35,843 bases of DNA from Bacillus haikouensis (lineage in GTDB: Bacteria; Bacillota; Bacilli; Bacillales; Bacillaceae_B). Under the pieces are notes generated by a model. The model worked only from the letters and a program-made list of their open reading frames with translations, had not been told where the DNA came from and did not search any database. The translations under genes were made by a program, and so were the position numbers. The stretch spans positions 1-35,843 of the forward strand of contig NZ_JABMCR010000009.1 in assembly GCF_013179555.1 (NCBI RefSeq), read 5' to 3'. Positions 1 through 8,293 of this stretch are shown here, piece after piece (position 1 is the stretch's first letter; each line of letters starts with the position of its first letter).

Positions 1-93
1 GTGCGGTATATAATGAGCAGAAGCGAAATGCATGTCTTTATTCAATTCAAATTCATATTCGTGTTGAGGAGTCGGATAAATTTGCTGAAGCAT
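1..93 (-). CDS. queD: QueD, 6-carboxy-5,6,7,8-tetrahydropterin synthase (N-terminal part, cut by window edge)
   Basis: Only the first 31 codons are present; the gene runs off the left edge. They begin MLQQIYPTP and reach HFASAHYIPH, the zinc-binding N-terminal motif of the QueD/PTPS family. QueD converts 7,8-dihydroneopterin triphosphate to 6-carboxytetrahydropterin, the first committed step of queuosine precursor (preQ0) synthesis. The ATG overlaps the queC stop codon by one base (TAATG), so translation is coupled. In B. subtilis the order is queC-queD-queE-queF, so queE and queF are expected beyond the edge; this is inferred. The identification rests on a short fragment but the motif and position agree. 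Confidence 0.88.
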   Translation of the reverse strand, partial: MLQQIYPTPQHEYEFELNKDMHFASAHYIPH

Positions 94-755
94 TATTCAT
101 CTCCTCCTTTTTTACTCTGTAGATATTCATTCAACCCTTTTTGTCTCAATTCACATGCAGGGCAATCACCGCATCCATCACCTATTACACCATTGTAGCA
201 AGTTAATGTGTTTTCCCGGATATATTTCAGTGAACCGAGGCGATCGGCCATTTCCCACGTCTGGGCTTTATTGATCCACATCAAAGGCGTATGAATCACA
301 AATTGTTCATCCATGGAAAGATTGAGGGAAACATTTAATGACTTCACAAAAATATCCCTGCAATCGGGATAGCCGCTAAAGTCTGTTTCACATACACCTG
401 TTATGATATGCTTTGCACCAATTTGCTTTGCCAATACACCGGCAAATGACAAAAACAATAAGTTTCTCCCCGGAACAAATGTAGAAGGCAATTCACCTTC
501 CTCATGAGTGATTGCTTCATCATTCCTTGTCAAAGCACTAGGTGCCAGTTGATTTAATAAACTCATATCAAGTACATGATGATGCACTTTTAAATCCCCC
601 GCAATTTCTTTCGCGCAATCCAGTTCTGCTACATGCCGCTGGCCATAGTTAAACGTAACTGTTTCCACCTCTTTAAATTCCTTTTTTGCCCAGAGCAGAC
701 AGGTTGTGCTGTCCTGACCGCCGCTGAAGACGACTAATGCTTTTTCTTGATTCAT
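93..755 (-). CDS. queC: QueC, 7-cyano-7-deazaguanine (preQ0) synthase
   Basis: ATP-dependent conversion of 7-carboxy-7-deazaguanine to preQ0 in queuosine biosynthesis, cytoplasmic. The PP-loop SGGQDS lies at residues 11-16, and the C-terminal zinc site is visible as four cysteines in [16 protein letters not shown] near residues 185-205. The length of 220 aa matches the family (B. subtilis about 219). The frame stays open upstream as far as position 1016, but that part is the riboswitch and leader. A GAGGAG ribosome binding site lies 7 nt before the ATG at 755, whereas the ATG two codons earlier (761) is too close to it, so I start at 755. It is the first gene of the que operon and is followed by overlapping queD. 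Confidence 0.95.
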   Translation of the reverse strand: MNQEKALVVFSGGQDSTTCLLWAKKEFKEVETVTFNYGQRHVAELDCAKEIAGDLKVHHHVLDMSLLNQLAPSALTRNDEAITHEEGELPSTFVPGRNLLFLSFAGVLAKQIGAKHIITGVCETDFSGYPDCRDIFVKSLNVSLNLSMDEQFVIHTPLMWINKAQTWEMADRLGSLKYIRENTLTCYNGVIGDGCGDCPACELRQKGLNEYLQSKKGGDE

Positions 756-941
756 TGCCATTCTCCTCTCTATCTGGAGGCTTATATCCCGCCCCGAAAA
801 GAAAAAGAAAGATTCTCTTAGTACTCTATAACACTCTGCCCCCGGATTTAGCAGTATGCAGCAGCTTCCGGTTGGAAGGTTGTATGCAACAGATTTAAAA
901 CTGCTTAAACAAAAACAAACGACACCTAAGGATGCCGTTTC
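756..941 (-). other. Long untranslated leader between the preQ1 riboswitch and queC
   Basis: About 150-185 nt separate the riboswitch expression platform from the queC start. On the minus strand this leader holds a small hairpin, CTTCC-aacc-GGAAG, flanked by two similar 14-mers (CTGTTGCATACAAC and CTGCTGCATACTGC), followed by a pyrimidine-rich stretch and the GAGGAG ribosome binding site. No ORF with its own ribosome binding site is convincing. Its function is unknown; it may be a second regulatory or RNA-stability segment. Confidence 0.4.
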
Positions 942-947
942 CCTTAG
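911..947 (-). terminator. Intrinsic terminator of the preQ1 riboswitch expression platform
   Basis: On the minus strand, CTAAGG (947-942) pairs with CCTTAG (931-926) across a 10-nt loop, followed within a few bases by the T-rich stretch GTTTGTTTTTG. The 5' arm shares its CTAA with the pseudoknot strand of the aptamer, as expected for a class I preQ1 switch. The stem is short (6-7 bp), so termination may be partial. Confidence 0.6.
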
Positions 948-978
948 TTTTTTATAGAGGGTTGTTCTAGAACCTCTC
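944..978 (-). promoter_or_regulatory. preQ1-I riboswitch aptamer controlling the que operon
   Basis: The minus strand reads GAGAGGTTCTAGAACAAC, then CCTCTATAAAAAACTAAG. This matches the class I preQ1 aptamer: P1 AGAGG/CCTCT, the loop containing TTCTAG, and the A-rich tail ending in CTAA that closes the pseudoknot. It resembles the B. subtilis queCDEF leader almost base for base. Binding of preQ1 is expected to lower queC-queD expression. A TATTAT sequence about 10 nt upstream could be the -10 box, but no clear -35 accompanies it. The remaining 979-1086 between here and corA is AT-rich with no further feature that I can support. Confidence 0.92.
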
Positions 979-1086
979 GGGAAAAAATAATATCCCAATC
1001 CTTCTTTTTTCATCAATCAATATACCGTTTTTTTCATAAAAAATCCACCGTTTGAATGAATTTTTTTATTTCCAGGAATATGACGG

Positions 1087-2082
1087 CTATTTTAGCCTTA
1101 GGAGCCTTCTTTTTCGTCTTCTTTTCTTCGTCCCGAATGTAAGCCAGCCAATCTTCACAAAGAAACCAAACATTATAAGGGCAATACCGGTCATTACTCC
1201 AAGAACAATGAAATACCCATTATGCTCATTAAGCTCGGGCATATATACAAAGTTCATTCCATAAAGGCCCGCGATAAAGGTAAGCGGCATAAAGATCGTC
1301 GTGATAACCGTTAATGTCATCATAATGTTATTCATTTTATCAGAGTTGATGGAAAGGTAATTATCCCTTATATCAGCTGAGAATTCACGATAAGATTCCA
1401 GCATTTCCACCTGTTTGATCAGGTGGTCATACACATCATTAAAGTATAATTGCTCTTCTTTCAATGAATTCAACCGTCCCGAATTACTGATTCTGTATAA
1501 CAAGTCCCTCATTGGTACAAGGGTTCTCCGCAGTTTAGACATCTCATGACGGATATCGAATAACCTGTCCATCAGGTTAGAATCTGAATCTTCATTCGTA
1601 TTTTCTTCAATGCTATTCAATCGATCTTCTATACTATAGATCATAGGGAAATACTGATCGACAATTCTGTCAACGATTCCATGCATGATTGTGAATGGAC
1701 TGAGTTCCCCGCCTTCTTCCTTGACAATTTTCCATAAATTATCTATCTCATTTACATGCTTTTTATGAAACGTGACAATGAAGCTTGAATTCACAAATAA
1801 ATTCACTTCATATGACTCAAGGGAATTCCGGTTGATGGCATGCATCAAGACAAATATGTATCCTTTATAGAAATCCAGTTTCGGACGCTCACTGAAATCA
1901 TCCAAACAGTCTTCAATGGCAAGCGGGTGGAAGCGGAAGAACTGCTTCATCATACGAATATCACTGTCAGTGGGTTCGTTGAAGTCGACCCAATACCATT
2001 TAATATCACTTTCCTTAATCCTATTTACCGCTACATCCTGGAGGACGTCTCCATTTTTTAAGATTGCACTCGTTCGAATCAT
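1087..2082 (-). CDS. CorA-family divalent cation (Mg2+/Co2+) transporter, YfjQ-like
   Basis: Homopentameric membrane channel for Mg2+ (also Co2+/Ni2+). The 331-aa product has a long cytoplasmic alpha/beta and helical N-terminal domain and two C-terminal membrane helices. The signature YGMN lies just after the first helix, in the context FIAGLYGMNFVYMPE, and a basic tail KKRRRKRR follows the second helix. A GTG at 2094 is in frame, but AAGGTG lies 9 nt before the ATG at 2082, which makes that the better start. It stands alone and divergent from patA. I see no M-box riboswitch in the 130-bp gap between them. Confidence 0.9.
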   Translation of the reverse strand: MIRTSAILKNGDVLQDVAVNRIKESDIKWYWVDFNEPTDSDIRMMKQFFRFHPLAIEDCLDDFSERPKLDFYKGYIFVLMHAINRNSLESYEVNLFVNSSFIVTFHKKHVNEIDNLWKIVKEEGGELSPFTIMHGIVDRIVDQYFPMIYSIEDRLNSIEENTNEDSDSNLMDRLFDIRHEMSKLRRTLVPMRDLLYRISNSGRLNSLKEEQLYFNDVYDHLIKQVEMLESYREFSADIRDNYLSINSDKMNNIMMTLTVITTIFMPLTFIAGLYGMNFVYMPELNEHNGYFIVLGVMTGIALIMFGFFVKIGWLTFGTKKRRRKRRLLRLK

Positions 2083-2213
2083 TGTCGTGTTCACCTTCTA
2101 TGTCTATTCTTTTCTATCCATTCCCGCTTTCCCATAGATTAAAACAAAACATTCCTTTACTGCTGTAAAAGATGATAAAATATGTTACAAATCATAAAAG
2201 TAGGTGTACAGTC

Positions 2214-3371
2214 TTGGAACAATACTTAAACCCTAACGTTCGGGACATCAAGATATCCGGTATCCGGAAGTTCTTTAACATGGTAGCTGACATAGAGGGA
2301 ATGATTTCGCTTACCATCGGCCAGCCTGATTTCCCGACTCCTCTGCATATAAAGGAAGCGGCGAAAAGATCGATTGATGAAAACTTCACATCATACACTC
2401 ATAATGCAGGTTTCCTTCAGTTAAGGGAAGCAGCATCCTCATTCGTCGAAACAAGATATAATGTGCATTACAACCCTGAATCGGAGGTAATCGTGACGAA
2501 TGGAGCCTCACAAGGGATAGATGTCGTACTTCGTTCGTTATTGGAACCAGGAGATGAATGTATACTTCCGGGACCTGTGTATCCTGGTTATGAACCGATC
2601 ATCCACCTGTGCGGCGCCAAGCCTGTCCATATCGATACGACACAAAATCAGTTTAAAGTCAGTGCAGAATCAATAGAGGAACATATCACGGATTCAACTA
2701 AATGCATCATACTGCCTTACCCATCAAACCCTACAGGGGTCAGTTTAAAAGCCGAAGAATTGGAACAAATCGCCTCCGTTCTCAGAGGACGAAACATTTT
2801 CATTGTAGCAGATGAGATCTATAGTGAACTGTCTTTTGATGCGGGCCATCGCTCAATTGCCGAATTTCTAAAAGAACAAACCATCATGATTAATGGCCTG
2901 TCAAAGTCTCACAGTATGACAGGATGGAGGATCGGGATGATATTCGCTCCTGAATGCATCAGCAGGCATTTATTGAAGGTACATCAATATAATGTATCCT
3001 GTGCTTCTTCCATCTCGCAGAAGGCAGCATTAGAAGCTTTGACAAACGGGGCCAATGATGCAGTGGTAATGAGGGACGAGTATAAAATAAGAAGAGATTA
3101 TGTATACCAACGGTTACATGAAATCGGGTTTCAAAACGTGGTCAAACCGGACGGCGCATTTTATTTCTTCATTAAGATCCCAGAATCGATTGACATGACA
3201 TCCTTTGAATTTGCACTTTCCCTTGCACAGGAAGAGAAAGTGGCGGTGGTACCAGGAGATGCATTTTCAAAATATGGTGAAGGTTATATCCGACTCTCTT
3301 TTGCATGCTCAATGGAACAATTGAAAGAAGGGCTCAAACGTATTTCCTCATTCATCTCCAAACATACTTAA
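2214..3371 (+). CDS. patA: PatA, class I/II PLP-dependent aminotransferase (N-acetyl-LL-diaminopimelate aminotransferase)
   Basis: Cytosolic fold-type I aminotransferase. In B. subtilis, PatA acts in the acetylated diaminopimelate/lysine pathway. The sequence closely follows that protein: ISGIRKF at the N terminus, PYPSNPTG, the PLP motif ADEIYSEL, and the Schiff-base lysine in NGLSKSHSMTGWR at about residue 231. I start at TTG 2214 because AGGTG lies 7 nt upstream and the product then begins MEQYLNPN, matching homologues; the ATG at 2172 has no ribosome binding site. The length is 385 aa. It stands alone, divergent from corA, and ends at a strong terminator. A methionine-salvage role (MtnE-like) is less likely because mtnE is present elsewhere in the window. 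Confidence 0.88.
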   Translation: MEQYLNPNVRDIKISGIRKFFNMVADIEGMISLTIGQPDFPTPLHIKEAAKRSIDENFTSYTHNAGFLQLREAASSFVETRYNVHYNPESEVIVTNGASQGIDVVLRSLLEPGDECILPGPVYPGYEPIIHLCGAKPVHIDTTQNQFKVSAESIEEHITDSTKCIILPYPSNPTGVSLKAEELEQIASVLRGRNIFIVADEIYSELSFDAGHRSIAEFLKEQTIMINGLSKSHSMTGWRIGMIFAPECISRHLLKVHQYNVSCASSISQKAALEALTNGANDAVVMRDEYKIRRDYVYQRLHEIGFQNVVKPDGAFYFFIKIPESIDMTSFEFALSLAQEEKVAVVPGDAFSKYGEGYIRLSFACSMEQLKEGLKRISSFISKHT

Positions 3372-3372
3372 T

Positions 3373-3404
3373 AAGGGACAGACCTTCTTAGAGGTCTGTC
3401 CTTT
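3373..3404. terminator. Bidirectional terminator between patA and the small basic gene
   Basis: AGGGACAGACCT and AGGTCTGTCCTTTT form a 12-bp stem with one mismatch and a short loop. It follows the patA stop by 2 bp, and it also lies just beyond the stop of the convergent minus-strand gene ending at 3409. Confidence 0.85.
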
Positions 3405-3408
3405 TCAA

Positions 3409-3585
3409 TTATCCCTTGTATTCACCGTTGTTTTTAGATGCTTTTTCTTTTTTTGCTTTATCTTTGTGAATTTTATTCGTTGCTGCGCTCCCTATTTCGT
3501 GAGCAAATTCCTGATTCAAACGGGAAGAATCAAACCCTTTTTTATTTTTTTGCTGCGGATCATTCTTTTTTGTCCGTTTTGCCAT
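3409..3585 (-). CDS. Small basic hydrophilic protein, possibly SASP-like (58 aa)
   Basis: The product starts MAKRTKKNDPQQKNKKGF, is lysine-rich, has no membrane segment, and carries NQEFAHEIGSAATN in the middle. The EFxxE core recalls the EFA(S/T)E repeats of gamma-type small acid-soluble spore proteins and is shared with two small genes near the right end of the window. I infer, but cannot prove, a link to spores. Start 3585 was chosen because GGTG lies 9 nt upstream; two earlier GTG codons are in frame but overlap that site. It converges on patA and shares its terminator. Confidence 0.6.
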   Translation of the reverse strand: MAKRTKKNDPQQKNKKGFDSSRLNQEFAHEIGSAATNKIHKDKAKKEKASKNNGEYKG

Positions 3586-3973
3586 TTTCACTCTCACCCT
3601 TTTTTCTTTTTGTATTTCTTTTCAGAAACACTACGATTATTATGCAGCTTTCACGCTGTAAGTATTCAACTGAAGACAAGTAAGAAACCTTCGAAATCAA
3701 AAAAAGACTGCCCAGTATAACTGAGTCAGTCAAAAAAAAGGAAAAGGGGGTGTTAGTGAGAAATTAATCTCCAATTTCATGCTTGCTTATAGATTACCCC
3801 CCTTTCAGAATAACTAAACCTTTCTTTTAATATATTTTTTAATTCTTTTTTATAACCATTTTATACAAGATAATAAAGTAAAAAGTGTTTTAAAATATTT
3901 AGGTGAAATACTTTAAAAAAGCGCTTACATACCGTATAATAAACAAGTAAATTCTGATAAATGAGGTTCTGAA
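3586..3973. other. 388-bp gene-free stretch with two hairpins, possible minus-strand RNA
   Basis: No ORF with a ribosome binding site was found. Two inverted repeats stand out. GACTG (3706-3710) pairs with CAGTC (3727-3731) and has A-tracts on both sides. A nested structure has AAAAGGGGG (3742-3750) facing CCCCCCTTT (3797-3805), with TAATCT (3765-3770) facing AGATTA (3791-3796) inside it. Read on the minus strand, the second structure is followed by TTTTCCTTTTTTTT, like an intrinsic terminator. A minus-strand transcript starting upstream in the AT-rich part is possible, but the promoter evidence is weak. Confidence 0.35.
3912..3940 (+). promoter_or_regulatory. Probable sigma-A promoter of ykwB
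   Basis: TTTAAA (3912-3917) and TATAAT (3935-3940) lie 17 bp apart, 33 bp before the ykwB start. The -10 box is perfect and the -35 box weak. Confidence 0.55.
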
Positions 3974-4645
3974 ATGTATAGAAAAGAACAGTTTGTTTTC
4001 AGAAAAAACGAGATGTATCAAGCGATTATCCGCAATTATACAGAAGTGGATTTCAATGAACTCATCAACATCCAAATGCGCGCCTTTCCCCCGCCGTTCC
4101 CTTCAGAGTTATGGTGGAATAAAGAACAATTGGAGAATCATCTAAAGTATTTCCGATTGGGTGCTCTTTGTGTCGAGATCAATGGCAGAATAGCCGGCAG
4201 CATGACAGGACTTGTTATAGATTTTAATCCCTCAGAACCTGATCACACCTGGGAGAAGATTACGGATGATGGATACATACGCACTCATGATGAGAAGGGC
4301 AATACGCTTTATGTAGTCGATCTCTGTATCGACCCGGAATTCAGAGGATTCAAGCTCGGAAAAGTATTAATGGATGCAATGTATGAGATCGTCGTGCACT
4401 TAAAGCTGGAAAGACTTTTAGGCGGCGGACGCATCCCTACTTACCATAAGTATTCTCATATTTATACTATCGAAGAATACGTAAATAAACTGACTTCCGG
4501 CGGCTATAAAGATCCAGTCATCACTTTTTTGCTTCAATGCGGAAGGTCTCCATTAAAAGCAGTAAAAGGATATATTAAAGATGAAGAATCCCTTGATTAC
4601 GCCATTTTGATGGAGTGGAGAAATCCTTTCTGTCTAAATCCATAA
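3974..4645 (+). CDS. ykwB: YkwB-like GNAT acetyltransferase
   Basis: A 223-aa protein of the Gcn5-related N-acetyltransferase fold. The acetyl-CoA binding motif A is seen as VVDLCIDPEFRGFKLGKVL around residues 115-135. The C-terminal third (TYHKYSHIYTIEEYV and LLQCGRSPLKAVKGYI) is longer than in minimal GNATs and is typical of the YkwB group. The substrate is unknown. AGG lies 7 nt before the ATG. The B. subtilis ykwB gene also lies close to ptsI, which supports the name. The gene converges on ptsI, and its stop codon overlaps the T-tract of the ptsHI terminator. Confidence 0.75.
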   Translation: MYRKEQFVFRKNEMYQAIIRNYTEVDFNELINIQMRAFPPPFPSELWWNKEQLENHLKYFRLGALCVEINGRIAGSMTGLVIDFNPSEPDHTWEKITDDGYIRTHDEKGNTLYVVDLCIDPEFRGFKLGKVLMDAMYEIVVHLKLERLLGGGRIPTYHKYSHIYTIEEYVNKLTSGGYKDPVITFLLQCGRSPLKAVKGYIKDEESLDYAILMEWRNPFCLNP

Positions 4646-4680
4646 AAAAAATAGGATTGGAAGAAAATTCTTCCAATCCT
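4643..4680 (-). terminator. Intrinsic terminator of the ptsHI operon
   Basis: AGGATTGGAAGAA (4653-4665) and TTCTTCCAATCCT (4668-4680) form a perfect 13-bp inverted repeat. Read on the minus strand it is followed directly by ATTTTTTTT, which overlaps the stop codon of the opposing ykwB gene. There is no T-tract on the plus strand, so it serves ptsI, about 100 bp upstream. Confidence 0.85.
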
Positions 4681-4776
4681 AAGAAAAGGGGGAAATGAGA
4701 ATGAAAAGGCCATTTGGATGTGCCTCAACTTCTTATTCTTTACTACATTACCCCTATAATCGGACGATAAACATGT

Positions 4777-6498
4777 TTAAGAGTGAGAAACAGCTTTTTC
4801 GACAGCTTTGATGACTTCATCATTTGTGTCGAGCTGCAATACTTCTTCAGCAAGCTTTTTCATATCACTTTGATTCAGACCATGAATCTGGGAACGTGCT
4901 CTCAGAATGGAAGTGGCACTCATTGAGAATTCATCCAATCCTAATCCCAGCAGGATTGGCACGGCAATTTCATCGCCAGCCATCTCACCGCACATGCCTG
5001 CCCATTTGCCTTCATTGTGAGCGGCATCGATGACCATCTTCACAAGACGCAGGATTGCTGGGTTATAAGGCTGATAAAGGTATGAAACACGTTCATTCAT
5101 ACGATCGGCAGCCATTGTATACTGAATCAGGTCATTTGTTCCGATTGAGAAAAAATCGACTTCCTTTGCGAATACATCTGCCATGACGGCTGTCGAAGGA
5201 ATTTCAACCATGATGCCCACTTCAATCTTGTCGGCTACATTTGTACCGTTTTCTTGAAGCTTCTTTTTCTCTTCTTCGAGGATTGCTTTTGCTTCCCTGA
5301 ATTCCTGAAGGTTTGAAATCATTGGGAACATGATTTTCAAGTTTCCATAAGGACTTGCTTTCAATAGAGCTCTAAGCTGGGTACGGAAAATTTCCTGTTC
5401 GTCCAGACAAAGACGAATCGCGCGGTAACCAAGGAAAGGATTCATTTCCTTAGGAAGATTTAAATAAGGAAGTTCCTTATCTCCTCCAATATCCAATGTA
5501 CGCACTACGACAGGTTTGTCTTCCATTCCTTCAAGTACTGCTTTGTAGGCTTCGTATTGCTCATCCTCAGTAGGAAGCTCGTCACGGCCCATGTAAAGGA
5601 ATTCTGTACGGTAAAGACCTACTCCTTCTCCGCCGTTATTCTTTACACCTTCTAAATCTTTTGGCGTACCAATATTTGCTGCAAGCTCTACATGTTGACC
5701 ATCCTTGGAAACAGTAGGCTCATTTACAAGCTTCGCCCATTCCGCTTTTTGATCCTCATAACGGGCATGCTCTCTTTTATACTCTTCAATGACCTCTGGC
5801 GTCGGGTTGATATGTACTTCCCCATTTAACCCATCAACGATAATCATGTCGCCATTCTCAACAGAGTCAGTAACAGATTTCGTACCGACCACTGCAGGTA
5901 TTTCCATTGAACGAGCCATAATGGCCGAATGGGAAGTTCTGCCCCCGATATCAGTTGTAAACCCTTTTACGAACTGACGATTTAATTGTGCAGTGTCAGA
6001 CGGAGTTAAATCCTCAGCGATGACAATCACTTCTTCAGTCACCATACTTGGATTGGCAATTTGAACTCCCAGCAAATGAGAAAGGACGCGTTTTGTCACA
6101 TCTCTGATATCAGCTGCACGTTCTTTCATATATTCATTATCCATGGATTCAAACATGGAAACGAACATATCTGCCGTTTCTTTAAGTGCAAATTCAGCGT
6201 TTACATTTTCAGTTTTAACTTTATCTTCAATAGGTGTCAGTAATTCAGGATCGCTTAATACTAGAAGATGTGCTTCAAAGATTTGAGCTTTATCTTCCCC
6301 TAAGTCTACCATTGCTTTATCCCGGATTGCTTCAAGCTCTGATTTAGAAGTTGAAATGGCAGCTTGAAAACGAGCTACTTCTTCCTCTGCATTTTCAACA
6401 GACTTCTTATCGAAGCTTAAATCAGGTTCAACTAAACGATATGCTTTTGCAATGGCAATCCCGTTAGATGCCGCAATGCCTTTCAGGATGCTTGACAT
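4777..6498 (-). CDS. ptsI: PtsI, PTS Enzyme I (phosphoenolpyruvate-protein phosphotransferase)
   Basis: Takes phosphate from PEP and passes it to HPr, starting all PTS sugar uptake; cytosolic dimer. Length is 573 aa, as usual. The phosphorylated histidine is His190 in [17 protein letters not shown]. The PEP-binding barrel is shown by [35 protein letters not shown] and the active-site cysteine region [11 protein letters not shown]. The ATG overlaps the ptsH stop by one base (TAATG), so translation is coupled. Unlike B. subtilis, no ptsG is found just upstream of ptsH. Confidence 0.98.
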   Translation of the reverse strand: MSSILKGIAASNGIAIAKAYRLVEPDLSFDKKSVENAEEEVARFQAAISTSKSELEAIRDKAMVDLGEDKAQIFEAHLLVLSDPELLTPIEDKVKTENVNAEFALKETADMFVSMFESMDNEYMKERAADIRDVTKRVLSHLLGVQIANPSMVTEEVIVIAEDLTPSDTAQLNRQFVKGFTTDIGGRTSHSAIMARSMEIPAVVGTKSVTDSVENGDMIIVDGLNGEVHINPTPEVIEEYKREHARYEDQKAEWAKLVNEPTVSKDGQHVELAANIGTPKDLEGVKNNGGEGVGLYRTEFLYMGRDELPTEDEQYEAYKAVLEGMEDKPVVVRTLDIGGDKELPYLNLPKEMNPFLGYRAIRLCLDEQEIFRTQLRALLKASPYGNLKIMFPMISNLQEFREAKAILEEEKKKLQENGTNVADKIEVGIMVEIPSTAVMADVFAKEVDFFSIGTNDLIQYTMAADRMNERVSYLYQPYNPAILRLVKMVIDAAHNEGKWAGMCGEMAGDEIAVPILLGLGLDEFSMSATSILRARSQIHGLNQSDMKKLAEEVLQLDTNDEVIKAVEKAVSHS

Positions 6499-6764
6499 TA
6501 CTCAGCTAAACCTTCTTTGTTTAATGTTTCTTCCAAGCTCTTTAATGCTTCTTCCTCGTCGCTGCCTTCAGTAGTGATCGTAATTTGTGCATCTTTACCG
6601 ACGCCTAGAGACATGACACCCATGATTGATTTTAAGTTGACTTTCTTTTCTTTGTATTCAAGATGTACATCGCTGTCGAATTTGCTTGCCGTTTGAACCA
6701 AAAGCGTTGCCGGGCGAGCATGAATTCCTGTTTCAGCTGTAACTGTAAATGTTTTTTGTGCCAT
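6498..6764 (-). CDS. ptsH: PtsH, phosphocarrier protein HPr
   Basis: An 88-aa HPr. His15 in TGIHARPAT accepts phosphate from Enzyme I, and Ser46 in [12 protein letters not shown] is the HPr kinase site, so the protein can act as CcpA corepressor in carbon catabolite repression as in other Bacilli. The frame extends upstream to 6836, but AAGGAG lies 9 nt before the ATG at 6764 and the product then has exactly the family length. It forms an operon with ptsI and has its own promoter. Confidence 0.98.
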   Translation of the reverse strand: MAQKTFTVTAETGIHARPATLLVQTASKFDSDVHLEYKEKKVNLKSIMGVMSLGVGKDAQITITTEGSDEEEALKSLEETLNKEGLAE

Positions 6765-6807
6765 GTAAATCGACTCCTTATTCATCAATGTATTTGGTTG
6801 CTTCATA

Positions 6808-6836
6808 AAAGTAATGGATAATGGAGAAACAGTCAA
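6808..6836 (-). promoter_or_regulatory. Probable sigma-A promoter of ptsHI
   Basis: On the minus strand, TTGACT (6836-6831) and TACTTT (6813-6808) lie 17 bp apart, about 44 bp before the ptsH start. I see no GlcT-type antiterminator hairpin in the short leader, in line with the absence of ptsG. Confidence 0.6.
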
Positions 6837-6985
6837 CTATTTCTAGCAATTAATCCATTATTCCTATAAGCCTGCTCAATAAAAAAGAATAGCATGCAAT
6901 GAAGATATACACAATTGTAAAGCTCTATTTTTTTAGTATTTCATATATTTGCCACTATTATGTTCGTATTCCTCAAAATGTCCAT

Positions 6986-7031
6986 AAAAAAACAGAGGAG
7001 CGTCCCACTATAAGAAGTTCCCCTGTTTTTT
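6986..7031 (-). terminator. Terminator-like hairpin with A/T-tracts on both sides
   Basis: AAAAAACAG(a)GG pairs with CC(c)CTGTTTTTT across a roughly 20-nt loop. T-runs follow on both strands. It lies about 80 bp beyond the stop of the minus-strand gene ending at 7113. Confidence 0.65.
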
Positions 7032-7112
7032 ATAGTCTACATGATGATTGTTTCTGGGAGTGCATGCCGTTCGTTTCCGTGGACGCACTTGTTTCCCACG
7101 GTGAAAAGCTGA

Positions 7113-7373
7113 TCAATCTTTGATAACTGTCCTGCACTTTTTTAGTGCATTATAGCCGATTTTGGCTTTGATGACTGTCCCACGCAAGGTCATTTCATGG
7201 TCTTCTGAAATATTCGTATATACATTCACCAAATCACACATGCACCGAGCAAACATTTCTGTCACTTGCTTCAAATCCTTCGGTTCATAGTTGGATTGAT
7301 CTTTCACCAATTCTTCTATTACATCCATCGCCAGACTTTTCACATGAAGGGCTTGCTCTGTTTCATACCTCAT
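7113..7373 (-). CDS. Conserved-looking hypothetical protein, 86 aa
   Basis: I do not recognise the family. The protein starts MRYETEQALHVKSLAMDVIE, is predicted to be mostly helical and soluble, and holds two close cysteines (MFARCMCDLVN) and one near the C terminus (ALKKCRTVIKD). GGGAGGGG lies about 9 nt before the ATG, and a terminator follows downstream, so it is very likely a real single-gene unit. It lies between ptsH and fetB, all on the minus strand, but with 120-bp gaps there is no sign of an operon. Confidence 0.7.
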   Translation of the reverse strand: MRYETEQALHVKSLAMDVIEELVKDQSNYEPKDLKQVTEMFARCMCDLVNVYTNISEDHEMTLRGTVIKAKIGYNALKKCRTVIKD

Positions 7374-7497
7374 TTACTAATCCCCTCCCTCTTACTCTAC
7401 TGCTATCATTTATATTCAAAGTAGATAGGAAATAGAACGGAAAGGACCAGTCACCCTATGAACCTGTACATTCAGATATAGATCGAAGTCATTCATT

Positions 7498-8280
7498 TTA
7501 TACATTCAACTGCGCATGATCTGTAAACAGGAATTTATAACCCAAATATATGAACAAGATGACTGTTAAGGCCACACTGCCGACGATTCCCAGCAGGATG
7601 ACTATTTGATATTCAATTGCCACAAGCGGGCTCACTCCTGATAGAATCTGACCGGTCATCATTCCAGGCAGGAAGATGATGCCCATACCGATCATATTAT
7701 TGAGAGTTGGAAGAATGGCTGAGTCAAACGCATCATCAACATACTTTTTTGAAGCAGCCTTCGGTGTGGCGCCAAGCATCAATGCCCCTTCCACCAATTC
7801 CCTTTGTTCTTTCAATCCTCCCAGCAGCGTGTTCAGCCCAAGAGTGATGCCTGTCATGGAATTACCCACGATCATTCCAGTAATCGGGATGAAATAACGA
7901 GGTTCATACCAGGGGGTAAAATGAATAACGACGAAGTTGAAATAAAACAGACAGGAGAGTGTACCGATCACCATGGAAACAGCTGCGGTCCCTTTCAACT
8001 GTTTACTTAACTTATACTTTACCTGTTTGAATATATTTAAAATCGCAAAGAGCTCCATGATAAAAATGATCAATAAAGACAGCCAAGGGCTTGGGTTACC
8101 AAAGATAAACGTCAAAATATACCCTGCAATGATCAATTGGACTGTCATTCTGAAGGAGGCTATGATGATCTGTTTCTCTCTCGAAATGCCTCTCAGTTTA
8201 ACAAAAAGCAATAATAGCAGTATGAATGCATAGGCAGCTATGAACCTCCAAAGCCCGATATCGATGATTCCATTATCCAC
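7498..8280 (-). CDS. fetB: FetB/YbbM-type ABC transporter permease (UPF0014)
   Basis: A 260-aa polytopic membrane protein with about seven hydrophobic segments. Family landmarks are the conserved NSMTGITLGLN segment, EGALMLGATP, and NMIGMGIIFLPGMMTGQILSG. In E. coli, FetAB exports iron and protects against oxidative stress; transfer of that role here is inference. The start is GTG at 8280, with GGAGGG 7 nt upstream lying within the end of the ATPase gene. It is paired with fetA 13 bp upstream. No terminator is evident downstream. Confidence 0.85.
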   Translation of the reverse strand: MDNGIIDIGLWRFIAAYAFILLLLLFVKLRGISREKQIIIASFRMTVQLIIAGYILTFIFGNPSPWLSLLIIFIMELFAILNIFKQVKYKLSKQLKGTAAVSMVIGTLSCLFYFNFVVIHFTPWYEPRYFIPITGMIVGNSMTGITLGLNTLLGGLKEQRELVEGALMLGATPKAASKKYVDDAFDSAILPTLNNMIGMGIIFLPGMMTGQILSGVSPLVAIEYQIVILLGIVGSVALTVILFIYLGYKFLFTDHAQLNV

Positions 8281-8293
8281 CTTTCTTCCCTCC

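Noticed and set aside
756-1016. In-frame N-terminal extension of QueC of about 87 codons
   Set aside because: It covers the preQ1 riboswitch, its terminator and the leader; the GAGGAG site and family length place the start at 755.
3765-3796. Small leader-peptide-like ORF on the minus strand (MKLEINFSLTPPFPFF)
   Set aside because: Sixteen codons inside a hairpin loop with no downstream minus-strand gene to regulate.
4701-4809. Plus-strand ORF starting MKRPFGCASTSYS after a strong AAAAGGGGG site
   Set aside because: Only about 36 codons, antisense to the end of ptsI, with no recognisable features; kept only as part of an observation on the convergent junction.
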